A stretch of 33,835 bases of DNA, from assembly GCA_045595845.1 (NCBI GenBank), contig JAZOBF010000027.1, positions 1 through 33,835 of the forward strand, given 5' to 3'. Origin of the DNA: RGIG3009 sp045595845 (GTDB lineage: Bacteria; Bacillota; Clostridia; Oscillospirales; Acutalibacteraceae). The position numbers were made by a program, and so were the translations under genes. A model generated the notes under the pieces. The model saw only the letters and a list, made by a program, of their open reading frames with translations, made no database searches and was not told the DNA's origin. Positions 22,468 through 29,988 of the stretch are shown here, one piece after another (position 1 is the stretch's first letter; each line of letters begins with the position of its first letter).

Positions 22468-22509
22468 GAAACTATAAACTTGATTTTACATAAAGGGTGG
22501 GAATTACGA

Positions 22510-22857
22510 ATGACCATTACAGATGTTCAAACAATCCTCAAGGCGGAAATTGTATGCGGCAATAACCTGACTGCCGAAGTACACACGGCATGTGGCAGTG
22601 ATATGATGAGCGATGTGCTCGCTTTCGTAAAAGACCAGTCGGTTTTGCTGTCGGGACTGGTCAATACGCAAGTGGTGCGTACCGCCGAAATGATGGATAT
22701 GTTGTGTGTGGTTCTCGTACGCGGCAAAGAGCCTACGGCGGAAATGATTGAGCTGGCCGAAGAATTCGGCATCGTGCTGATGAAGACCCCACTTTGTATG
22801 TTCACCGCCTGCGGTCTGTTGTATCAAAACGGGCTGCACGGCGCTGACGGAATATGA
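22510..22857 (+). CDS. DRTGG domain protein, first of the cassette
   Basis: A 115-residue stand-alone DRTGG domain. The pattern LKAEIVCGNNLTAEVHTACGSDMMSDVLAFVK, followed by strands ending VRTAEMMDMLCVVLVRGKEPTAEMIELAEEFGIVLMKTP, matches the family; in other proteins this domain lies next to CBS or phosphotransacetylase domains and is thought to bind a small ligand, perhaps a nucleotide. The ATG at 22510 lies downstream of AAAGGGTGGG; an upstream in-frame start at 22480 would lie in the leader. The next gene begins 9 bases after the stop, with its ribosome binding site across the end of this one. It opens a co-directional set of six genes. Family is fairly sure; ligand unknown. Confidence 0.85.
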   Translation: MTITDVQTILKAEIVCGNNLTAEVHTACGSDMMSDVLAFVKDQSVLLSGLVNTQVVRTAEMMDMLCVVLVRGKEPTAEMIELAEEFGIVLMKTPLCMFTACGLLYQNGLHGADGI

Positions 22858-22866
22858 GGTGATGAT

Positions 22867-23286
22867 TTGAAACTGCATTATGATGTTGTCGGTGACGATT
22901 TCACGCGCGCAGGTGAAGCCTCCGGCGCCGTTAAGGCAACTTTAAAGCGGCTCGGCTTCCCCGCCGATGTGATCCGCCGTGTTGCCATCGCGATGTATGA
23001 GGGCGAGATCAACATGGTCATTCATGCCGACGGCGGTGTGGCGGATGTCGAAATTGAACCCGATCAAATTACCATCACCCTAACCGACCGCGGTCCGGGC
23101 ATTCCGGATGTGGAAAAAGCCATGCAAGAAGGCTTCTCCACCGCTCCCGAAACCGTCCGCAATTTAGGGTTTGGCGCCGGTATGGGTTTACCGAATATCA
23201 AACGCTATACCGACACCCTCACCATTGATACCAAGATTGGCAAAGGCACCACCATTCGTATGACCGTTACGGTGCCCGCCGCATAA
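22867..23286 (+). CDS. anti-sigma-factor-type HATPase/serine kinase
   Basis: A 139-residue single GHKL ATPase domain like RsbW and SpoIIAB. N-box Glu45 and Asn49 (MYEGEINMVIHA), G1 box Asp74-x-Gly76-x-Gly78 (DRGPGIPD), and G2 box at 101-108 (GFGAGMGL) are all present, so it should bind ATP and may phosphorylate a serine on a partner. It starts at TTG 22867 behind GAGGTGAT. RsbW-type partners (an STAS anti-sigma antagonist and sigma factor) are absent here, so the target may be a DRTGG protein or the hydrogenase homologue next door. No His-kinase dimerisation domain is present. Confidence 0.9.
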   Translation: MKLHYDVVGDDFTRAGEASGAVKATLKRLGFPADVIRRVAIAMYEGEINMVIHADGGVADVEIEPDQITITLTDRGPGIPDVEKAMQEGFSTAPETVRNLGFGAGMGLPNIKRYTDTLTIDTKIGKGTTIRMTVTVPAA

Positions 23287-23309
23287 TTTTTATGTAAGGA
23301 GCGTTGTGT

Positions 23310-24551
23310 GTGGAGCGTATCTTACATTCCGTAACATTGGATACCAATAAATGCGTAGGCTGCACCCACTGTGTCAAGCGCTGCCCGACGCAGGCAATTC
23401 GCGTGCGCGACGGCAAAGCTGTCATCACGGAAGCGCGGTGTATCGACTGCGGTGAATGTATCCGCGCATGCCCGCATCATGCCAAAAAAGCGCGGCACGA
23501 TTCGTTGTCGGCTCTAAAAAATTACCAATACACCATTGCCCTGCCCGCGCCTGCCCTTTACGGGCAATTCCACAACTTAGACGACATTGATGTGGTGTTA
23601 ACAGGCCTTCTCCGCTTGGGTTTTGACCAGGTATTTGAAGTGTCCCGCGGTGCGGAGATCGTATCAGATGCCACTCGTCAACTCATGGCAGACGGTCTTG
23701 TTAAAAAGCCGGTTATCAGTTCGGCATGTCCGGTGGTCGTGCGCCTGATTCAGATCCGTTTTCCGGAACTATGCGGACATGTTCTTCCCATAAAAACCCC
23801 CATGGAAGTATCCGCGACCTTAGCCCGCCAACGCGCCATGGCGCAAACAGGGCTCCGCCCGGAAGACATCGGTGTTTTCTTTATTTCCCCCTGTCCCGCC
23901 AAGGTCACGGATGCCCGTTTCCCCCTTGGCGGCTCGCATTCGCAGGTGGACGGCGTACTATCCATTGGGGACATTTACCCGAAATTAGTACACGAAATGA
24001 ACCACTTGGAACAGGTTGAACACCTGTCCAATTCCGGGCTTATCGGCACAAGCTGGTCCTTTATCGGTGGCGAAGCGGCAGGGTTGCTGAATGAAAACCA
24101 TTTGGCGGCAGACGGCATTCAAAATGTCATTCACATTTTAGAAGAACTGGAAGATGAAAAGCTTGCGGACCTCGATTTTATTGAACTGAGTGCCTGTGCC
24201 GGCGGTTGTGTCGGCGGCGTATTCACGGCGGAAAACGGTTATGTTGCCAGAGCACGCATTAAGCGGCTGCGCAAATACCTTCCCATTTCCTGTAACCGCG
24301 CGGAAGATATCGGTAGCCTAAACGCACTCAGTTGGTCCGAGACCTTAACCGAAAATCCGGCACTGCGGCTTGCCGAAAATGTCAGCGACGCGATGCGCCT
24401 GATGCAACAAGCAAACGCCCTGTACGAAAACCTGCCGAAGTTAGATTGCGGCTCATGCGGTGCCCCTACCTGCCATGCCTTGGCAGAAGATGTGGTCCGC
24501 GGTTTAGCCGATATCACCGATTGTTTTCGCATGAAGGGGGAATCTCAATGA
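23310..24551 (+). CDS. sensory (HydS-type) [FeFe]-hydrogenase homologue
   Basis: A 413-residue iron-sulfur protein. Two 4Fe-4S ferredoxin motifs use Cys15/18/21/25 and Cys44/47/50/54. The hydrogenase large-domain region keeps the four cysteines predicted to hold the H-cluster: Cys140 (SSACP), Cys195 (SPCPAK), and Cys296 and Cys300 (SACAGGCVGG). A C-terminal Fe-S motif uses Cys380/383/388 and Cys405. Position 139 is Ala, where catalytic enzymes have the proton-transfer Cys of TSCCP; this change is known from sensory group C/D hydrogenases. The PAS domain at the end of typical HydS proteins is missing. Start at GTG 23310, eight bases after AAGGAG. It overlaps the next DRTGG gene by 4 bases. Best reading: a hydrogen or redox sensor acting on the neighbouring ATPase. 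Confidence 0.88.
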   Translation: MERILHSVTLDTNKCVGCTHCVKRCPTQAIRVRDGKAVITEARCIDCGECIRACPHHAKKARHDSLSALKNYQYTIALPAPALYGQFHNLDDIDVVLTGLLRLGFDQVFEVSRGAEIVSDATRQLMADGLVKKPVISSACPVVVRLIQIRFPELCGHVLPIKTPMEVSATLARQRAMAQTGLRPEDIGVFFISPCPAKVTDARFPLGGSHSQVDGVLSIGDIYPKLVHEMNHLEQVEHLSNSGLIGTSWSFIGGEAAGLLNENHLAADGIQNVIHILEELEDEKLADLDFIELSACAGGCVGGVFTAENGYVARARIKRLRKYLPISCNRAEDIGSLNALSWSETLTENPALRLAENVSDAMRLMQQANALYENLPKLDCGSCGAPTCHALAEDVVRGLADITDCFRMKGESQ

Positions 24552-24886
24552 CCGTTCGTGAACTGGCAGCAGCCGTATCGTTGGAGACCGCCGTCTCGGG
24601 TGATCTGGATCGTGAGATTACCGGCGGCTATTGCGGCGATCTACTCAGTTGGGTAATGGGCCGCGCCAAAAGCGGCGAGGCATGGTTTACGGTGATGGGA
24701 AATGTCAACGCTGTTGCCGTGTGTGTACTTGCCGATGTATCCTGCTTAATTCTTTGCGAAAATGCGGTACTGGATGACGCCGCACGCACCCGCGCGGAGC
24801 AGGAGGGCGTCACGATTTTGCGAAGCAACCGCACCGCGTACAGTCTTGCCTGTACGCTCCATACACTCCTTGAAAGGACTGTTTAA
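24548..24886 (+). CDS. DRTGG domain protein, second of the cassette
   Basis: A 112-residue stand-alone DRTGG domain: ITGGYCGDLLSWVMGRAKSGEAWFTVMGNVNAVAVCVLADVSCLILC, then a helix and EGVTILRS. The GGYCGDLLS block is the classic motif, clearer than in the first copy. The ATG overlaps the hydrogenase stop (ATGA) so the two are translationally coupled, with GAAGGGGGAA upstream. Two DRTGG proteins in one operon suggests they form a heteromer or bind two ligands. Role unknown beyond ligand binding. Confidence 0.88.
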   Translation: MTVRELAAAVSLETAVSGDLDREITGGYCGDLLSWVMGRAKSGEAWFTVMGNVNAVAVCVLADVSCLILCENAVLDDAARTRAEQEGVTILRSNRTAYSLACTLHTLLERTV

Positions 24887-24888
24887 CC

Positions 24889-25365
24889 ATGTCTATTGAA
24901 CTCGTTCGCCCGTTTCTCGCCCGCTTTGGCAGAGAACAGGATATACAGGAATTTTCCGTATCCAGTGCCACCGTGGAGCTGGCGGCACAAGCACTCAGCG
25001 TCATTCCCGCCCGCATTGCCAAAACGATGTCGTTTGCAGACGGCGACGGCTGCCTTGTGGTAGTCACCGCGGGTGATACCAAGATTGACAATTCCAAATA
25101 CAAGCACACTTTTGGCTTTAAGGCAAAAATGCTTTCCCCCGACCAAGCTCTTGCCTTGACGGGGCATGCGGTAGGTGGTGTATGCCCGTTCGCGTTGCCC
25201 GAAACGGTGCGAATTTTCTTGGACGAATCGTTGCGCCGTTTTGATACGGTATATCCGGCAGCAGGCAGTTCCAACTCCGCCATTGAAGTCACACCCGCCC
25301 AACTGGAGGAATACACAGGCGGTATTTGGGTGGATGTGTGCAAATTACGCGAAGAAGTGGTGTAA
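24889..25365 (+). CDS. YbaK/EbsC-type aminoacyl-tRNA deacylase-like protein
   Basis: A 158-residue YbaK-family domain; members remove wrongly attached amino acids from tRNA, for example Cys-tRNAPro. The expected conserved lysine is in ARIAKTMSF (residue 45), and TAGDTKIDNSKYK and the GHAVGGVCPFAL block match the fold. Start at ATG 24889 comes after the preceding stop by two bases, with GAAAGGAC upstream. It follows the DRTGG gene without a gap, so it is co-transcribed with the hydrogenase-sensor genes, although it is not an expected partner. The PHP gene starts at the next base after its stop. Confidence 0.87.
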   Translation: MSIELVRPFLARFGREQDIQEFSVSSATVELAAQALSVIPARIAKTMSFADGDGCLVVVTAGDTKIDNSKYKHTFGFKAKMLSPDQALALTGHAVGGVCPFALPETVRIFLDESLRRFDTVYPAAGSSNSAIEVTPAQLEEYTGGIWVDVCKLREEVV

Positions 25366-26097
25366 GTGAAAATTTACTACGATTTTCATATGCATTCCTG
25401 TCTGTCCCCCTGTGGCGACGAGGAAATGACACCCCATAATCTCGTCAACATGGCACAGTTGGCGGGGCTTACTGCGTTTGCGCTGACCGACCACAACACC
25501 TGCGGCAACTGTGCCGCCGTTGCGGCGGTTGCGCATCAACACGGCATTACCTTTTTGGCGGGCATGGAACTGTGTACCGCAGAGGAAATCCATATGGTAT
25601 GCCTGTTCCCCACCGTCGAAGCGGCACGGCAATTTGAAGCACATATTGCCCCCACCCTACCGCCAATCCAAAACCGACCGGAAATCTTCGGTGAACAGAT
25701 TCTGTGTGACGAACAAGACCGACCGATCGGCACACACAAGTTCTTACTCACCACGGCATCCTCCATCAGTGTAGACAGCGTCATAACACTAGCCCGTTCT
25801 TGTGGTGGGACAGCGTTTCCCGCCCACATTGATCGTCCGTCGTACAGTATTACCGCCGCGCTCGGTGCTTTACCGCCGCTCGGTTTTGCCGCGGTTGAGA
25901 TTACCAAAAACGGCGATGTCAAGGACCTTTGTTCACGCTATCCCGAAATGGCCGATAAACTACTCTTGCAAAATTCCGACGCCCACCGATTGGAAGATAT
26001 TCCGGATGCGGGGCCGTATCTGGAATTGCCCGACAACTCTCCAAAAACGATTATCGCCGCTTTAAACGGCGAGATAGTGTGCCGTTACCAACGATAA
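25366..26097 (+). CDS. PHP-domain metal-dependent phosphoesterase
   Basis: A 243-residue PHP domain protein. Metal-binding motifs are DFHMHSCLSPCGD (HxH near residue 8), ALTDHNTCGNC, GMELCTAEE, PAHIDRPS and NSDAHRLEDI, matching stand-alone PHP phosphoesterases such as YciV/TrpH-like proteins that hydrolyse phosphate esters or nucleotides. It starts at GTG 25366, directly abutting the YbaK-like gene, and is the last gene of the operon before a strong terminator. In other Clostridia PHP proteins occur beside DRTGG/hydrogenase clusters, so it belongs to the cassette by context. Substrate unknown. Confidence 0.9.
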   Translation: MKIYYDFHMHSCLSPCGDEEMTPHNLVNMAQLAGLTAFALTDHNTCGNCAAVAAVAHQHGITFLAGMELCTAEEIHMVCLFPTVEAARQFEAHIAPTLPPIQNRPEIFGEQILCDEQDRPIGTHKFLLTTASSISVDSVITLARSCGGTAFPAHIDRPSYSITAALGALPPLGFAAVEITKNGDVKDLCSRYPEMADKLLLQNSDAHRLEDIPDAGPYLELPDNSPKTIIAALNGEIVCRYQR

Positions 26098-26100
26098 CAC

Positions 26101-26136
26101 AAAAGCACTTGCGGATACTTCCGCAAGTGCTTTTTT
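26101..26136. terminator. two-way intrinsic terminator
   Basis: GCACTTGCGGA at 26105-26115, TACT loop, TCCGCAAGTGC at 26120-26130, with A-tract before and T-tract after. It ends the sensor cassette on + and malic enzyme on -. Confidence 0.95.
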
Positions 26137-26148
26137 ATGCGCTGATAC

Positions 26149-27321
26149 TCAGATTCTGGCCACACCGGTCTCGCGAGCGGCGCGGGCGACGCGTTCGGCA
26201 ACCGTCTTACCGATGCGCTCATCAAACGCAAACGGCAGAATATAGTCGTCATTCAGTTCTTCATCGGATACGAGTGAAGCAATAGCAAGTGAAGCGGCCA
26301 TCTGCATCTCTTCATTAATATCCGAGGCCCTGACATCCAATGCGCCGCGGAAAATACCGGGGAACGCCATGACATTGTTGATTTGATTGGGAAAATCCGA
26401 GCGACCGGTACCCACCACACGGGCACCCGCTTCCTTTGCCTTGTCCGGCATGATTTCCGGCACGGGGTTGGCCATGGGGAATACGATCGCATCGGCATTC
26501 ATCGATTTCACCATGTCTTCCGACACGCAGTTAGGTGCCGAAACGCCGATAAACACATCCGCACCCTGTAACGCGTCAGCAAGCGAACCGGTTTTCTTTT
26601 CGCGATTGGTCACAAGACTCATCTCTGCTTGCGCCGCATTCAGTTGTGCATCGCCCTCACACACAATTCCGAAGCGATCACACATGGTCAAATGCCGGAC
26701 GCCAAGCCTCAACAGATGCTTTCCGATTGCAATACCGGCGGAACCCGCACCGTTGATAACACAACGAATTTCAACGATATCTTTTTTTGTCAATCGTAAC
26801 GCATTCAGCAGCGCGGCGCCGACAACAACGGCTGTGCCGTGCTGATCGTCGTGAAACACCGGAATGTCGCATAACTCTTTTAAGCGACGCTCAATTTCAA
26901 AACAGCGCGGCGCCGCAATATCCTCCAAATTGATACCCCCGAAGCTACCGGAAAGCAGATAAATCGTGCGCACCAATTCGTCAACATCCTTCGTACGCAA
27001 ACAAAGCGGGAACGCATCGACATCAGCAAATTCCTTGAACAACACGCATTTGCCTTCCATAACCGGCATACCCGCCTCAGGCCCGATATCACCAAGTCCT
27101 AAAACAGCCGTGCCGTCGGTAATGACCGCCACCATGTTCCAGCGGCGGGTTAGTTCAAATGACTTGTCATACTCTTTGTTAATGGCAAGACACGGCTCGG
27201 CAACGCCGGGCGTGTAGGCAATCGACAACTGCTCGCGGTTTTTTACGGGTATACGCGAAACCACCTCAATCTTGCCCTTCCATTCGTAATGCTTTTGCAA
27301 CGCTTGTTCCTTACTATCCAT
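26149..27321 (-). CDS. malic enzyme (NAD(P)-dependent)
   Basis: A 390-residue malic enzyme of the short bacterial type that turns malate into pyruvate, CO2 and NAD(P)H. Motifs: SIAYTPGVAEP with the catalytic Tyr, GDIGPEAGMPVMEGK, FADVDAFPLC, INLEDIAAPRCFEIE with metal-binding acids, FHDDQHGTA, and the nucleotide-binding GAGSAGIAIGKHLL. The reading frame is open upstream to 27525, but that part is over the terminator and end of the S41 gene and does not resemble protein. AAGGGAG before ATG 27321 fixes the start. Promoter at 27365-27393. No PTA domain is fused. Cofactor preference cannot be told. Confidence 0.95.
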   Translation of the reverse strand: MDSKEQALQKHYEWKGKIEVVSRIPVKNREQLSIAYTPGVAEPCLAINKEYDKSFELTRRWNMVAVITDGTAVLGLGDIGPEAGMPVMEGKCVLFKEFADVDAFPLCLRTKDVDELVRTIYLLSGSFGGINLEDIAAPRCFEIERRLKELCDIPVFHDDQHGTAVVVGAALLNALRLTKKDIVEIRCVINGAGSAGIAIGKHLLRLGVRHLTMCDRFGIVCEGDAQLNAAQAEMSLVTNREKKTGSLADALQGADVFIGVSAPNCVSEDMVKSMNADAIVFPMANPVPEIMPDKAKEAGARVVGTGRSDFPNQINNVMAFPGIFRGALDVRASDINEEMQMAASLAIASLVSDEELNDDYILPFAFDERIGKTVAERVARAARETGVARI

Positions 27322-27364
27322 TGTTATCTCCCTTTTATGCGTAAAACAATTACTTCCGTTTATG

Positions 27365-27393
27365 ATTATATCACGAAGCACCTGTATGAGCAA
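27365..27393 (-). promoter_or_regulatory. malic enzyme promoter
   Basis: On the - strand TTGCTC (27388-27393) and consensus TATAAT (27365-27370) are 17 bases apart. Confidence 0.75.
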
Positions 27394-27422
27394 GTCACAA
27401 TCGGTTCTTATATTTAACAAAA

Positions 27423-27464
27423 ACACAAGCGGGCTCCGTACATCCGTGAGGAGCCGGCTTGTGT
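27423..27464 (-). terminator. intrinsic terminator of the ftsEX operon
   Basis: On the - strand ACACAAGCCGGCTCC (27464-27450) pairs with GGAGCCCGCTTGTGT (27437-27423) with one mismatch, then T-rich. It is 8 bases past the S41 stop. Confidence 0.85.
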
Positions 27465-27472
27465 TAATTTTG

Positions 27473-28720
27473 TTACGGTGTTGTCGTTGTGGTGGTTGCA
27501 GCGGTTGTTTTATTGGCTTCCGCATTCACTACCGGAAGATAGGTGTTGCTGGCAAGCACCGACAGGGCAGCTTGCAACTGCGTATCCTCCTCATCAGTCA
27601 GCAAATCAAAATACACTTGCTTGTCATACGACAGATCCACCATCTGATTCGGCATCAACCCGACATCTTTCCAGGTCTCCCCGCTTTGGATGCGGTATAA
27701 GACACCGTTCGATAAGCGTACAGCGCCTTTGTCGGACTGAATCGTGACATACTCTTGCACAACGGCCTTACCCGGTGTAGCGGTGCCGACCAACCGTGTT
27801 TTCGACAGGTCCTGCAACACACCCGCAAACAGTTCCGCCTCACCGACGGTATTTTCGTTGATCAGCGTCACCGACGGGGCAGTCATTTCATAGGTGTCCG
27901 TGGCACTGATGGTCACCGTTTCTTCCTTCTTTTGACAAGTGAGATACGGGCCGCGCGGCAACAGATAATCCAAAATCTCCTGTGCAGCGGCTATCTGTCC
28001 TCCTGCGTTGTTACGCACATCAAACAAAAAATACATCGCGCCTTGTTGTGTCAGTTCATTGTATACATTCTTAAACTGCAACGGGGTTATGTTATTAAAT
28101 TCGCGAATACGAATATATCCTACAGTATCGCTCATCATCCGACCGGCAACACTGACCACCGTATAGGTATTGGAGGATAACTCCACCGCCGTGGATATCC
28201 CATTTTGCCGTAATGTCAAAATCAGTTTTTCCGCAGAATTAATTTTCGCCTGCGCAACTGCATACGATGCCCCCGTTACGGCTTCGCCGTCGATAGCAGT
28301 CAAGACATTGCCCTTTTCGATGTTAGACAGCGCGGCGGGTGAATTTTCATCCACCGACGAAACGACTAACTCTTCTCCCTTTACGGTTACGGTCAAGCCA
28401 AATCCGGTACGGTTACCTACCAGCTGACTCTGCACCTTTTGATAGTCCTCTGCAGACAAATACGCCGCATACGGATCCTCTAAACCCGCAATATATCCAT
28501 TCGCCAGCGCCGCACGCAGTTTCTCCTCATCAATGGTATATCCTTTGCGCGCCGCCGAATCGATCTCGTCAATATACTCATACATTGCCTGACGCTGACC
28601 GACATCGCTGACAAGAGAGCTGAAATGCCGCATCGCCAATACCATGGTAGCAGAAATTGTCAACGCAACCGCCAACAAAACGAGCGCCACGGTAATTCCC
28701 AGCGAAATCTTCTTATTCAT
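27473..28720 (-). CDS. S41 (CtpA-like) protease homologue lacking the catalytic serine
   Basis: A 415-residue protein anchored or exported by an N-terminal hydrophobic segment (about 7-30). A PDZ domain (about 100-180) and an S41 domain follow. The catalytic Lys318 in TPGKAVVQ and the Gln four residues on are present. The position 25 residues before Lys318, where active enzymes carry Ser within SASE, is Gly293 in NENTVGEAE, so proteolysis is not expected. The tail is Thr-rich (TTAATTTTTTP). It is the last gene after ftsE-ftsX-LytM, the standard place for a CtpA-type protease in Firmicutes. A scaffold or peptide-binding role for the LytM protein or FtsX is a fair guess. Confidence 0.9.
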   Translation of the reverse strand: MNKKISLGITVALVLLAVALTISATMVLAMRHFSSLVSDVGQRQAMYEYIDEIDSAARKGYTIDEEKLRAALANGYIAGLEDPYAAYLSAEDYQKVQSQLVGNRTGFGLTVTVKGEELVVSSVDENSPAALSNIEKGNVLTAIDGEAVTGASYAVAQAKINSAEKLILTLRQNGISTAVELSSNTYTVVSVAGRMMSDTVGYIRIREFNNITPLQFKNVYNELTQQGAMYFLFDVRNNAGGQIAAAQEILDYLLPRGPYLTCQKKEETVTISATDTYEMTAPSVTLINENTVGEAELFAGVLQDLSKTRLVGTATPGKAVVQEYVTIQSDKGAVRLSNGVLYRIQSGETWKDVGLMPNQMVDLSYDKQVYFDLLTDEEDTQLQAALSVLASNTYLPVVNAEANKTTAATTTTTTP

Positions 28721-28743
28721 GCTCTCTCACCTCGCTTCTTCTC

Positions 28744-29964
28744 TTATTTTGGTTGCACGACATACCCTTTACCAATGGGATCAACACGGACATTATCCTC
28801 ACGCACTTCAAAATGCAAGTGCGCACCATACGATTCACCCGTGTTTCCGATCACGCCGATTTGCGTCACGCCACCGGTGACATATTGACCTACGGTCACA
28901 CTGGGCACATAGCGCATATGAGCATATAAGGTCACAATTCTCACGCCATTAGCATCAAGACCGTGGTCGATCATGCAGAAATTGCCGTAACTGTAATGCA
29001 GTTTTTGCACCTTGATAACGGTACCGCTCGCCGCCGCGACAATCGGCTCGCCCAACGACCGACCGTTGGAAATATCAATAGCACGGTGCCACCCGCTGCC
29101 GCGTTTACCGTAACCGGATGAAATACGCTTAATCGTGGGAGCGGGCCAATACATTTTCCCACCGTATGTACTCGCCGGAGGTGTGCCGTTAAGCAAAGCG
29201 GCAATTTCACGATCCAAATCATCCTCGGACGCTTGGATCTGTTGCAATTTTTTCTCATAGGAATTTTGCTGTTGCAACAATTTATTTTCTTTGTTTTTGG
29301 CAGTGGTATACAATGAGTCGAGCGTTGCGTACTGAGTGTCTAAACTACCCTTGAGCGTTTCGAGCTCTGCTTTTGCCGCCATAGACTCGGCCTTTTCCTG
29401 TTCCACCGCATCCTTTTTGACTTGGATGGTCAGTTTATCGGCCTCTGCCTCATCCCGCAACGCCTTGTCGTGTTCAGCAACGCAACTGACAACCTGCGCT
29501 TTGAGCAAATAATCGGCATAATCCGCCGTGCTCATCAATAACTGAAACGAGGAATATTGATTGGTCTGTGTGATGGCCTTGACGCGCTTTTTCAGCTTGG
29601 TCATAATCTCGGCCATATGGGCTTCCTTTTCGGCAATTTCGGTATTCAGCGTTTCAATACGCGCATTTTGATCGGCAATTTGTGTGTCAATTGCAGCAAT
29701 CTGCGACTTGTATGCATCAATCTGCTTTTCCAGATTGCTAACCTTTTTATACAGCTCTTTTACCGCAATTTGCTGGTCTTCGATGCTGTCACCCAAACTG
29801 TCAAGCTTGGATTGAATTTCCTTTTCTTCCTTCTGTAACGCGGCCAATTCTCCCCGCAATTCGTCCACCGATTCGGCAAAAACCGGTTCGGTGTGAATCG
29901 GTAACGCGAACAGAAGCACCGCTATCAAAAGCGTAGAAACGATTCGTAACATGGTTTTTCGCAT
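28744..29964 (-). CDS. EnvC-like coiled-coil LytM/M23 peptidoglycan hydrolase
   Basis: A 406-residue exported protein. Signal peptide (1-30, probable cut after VFA), a long coiled coil (about 31-255), and a C-terminal LytM/M23 domain (about 275-395). Zinc ligands His293 and Asp297 (HRAID) and His384 (HLHFE) with the catalytic His349 (YAHM) and His382 are all kept, so unlike E. coli EnvC, which has lost its site and only activates amidases, this protein should cut peptide cross-links itself. FtsEX normally controls such partners through the coiled coil. It lies 24 bases downstream of ftsX and 23 bases before the S41 gene. Similar proteins in Firmicutes are PcsB (CHAP domain) and LytM types. 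Confidence 0.94.
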   Translation of the reverse strand: MRKTMLRIVSTLLIAVLLFALPIHTEPVFAESVDELRGELAALQKEEKEIQSKLDSLGDSIEDQQIAVKELYKKVSNLEKQIDAYKSQIAAIDTQIADQNARIETLNTEIAEKEAHMAEIMTKLKKRVKAITQTNQYSSFQLLMSTADYADYLLKAQVVSCVAEHDKALRDEAEADKLTIQVKKDAVEQEKAESMAAKAELETLKGSLDTQYATLDSLYTTAKNKENKLLQQQNSYEKKLQQIQASEDDLDREIAALLNGTPPASTYGGKMYWPAPTIKRISSGYGKRGSGWHRAIDISNGRSLGEPIVAAASGTVIKVQKLHYSYGNFCMIDHGLDANGVRIVTLYAHMRYVPSVTVGQYVTGGVTQIGVIGNTGESYGAHLHFEVREDNVRVDPIGKGYVVQPK

Positions 29965-29988
29965 CGCGTTTCCTCCTTTGTGTTTACA

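Noticed and set aside
23310..24551. Catalytic [FeFe]-hydrogenase HydA
   Set aside because: The proton-transfer cysteine of TSCCP is Ala139 and the P2 motif lacks the usual Met and Glu, so a sensory homologue is the better call.
27322..27525. 68-residue N-terminal extension of malic enzyme
   Set aside because: It would cover the malic enzyme promoter and the terminator and end of the S41 gene; the ATG at 27321 has a good ribosome binding site and fits the family's length.
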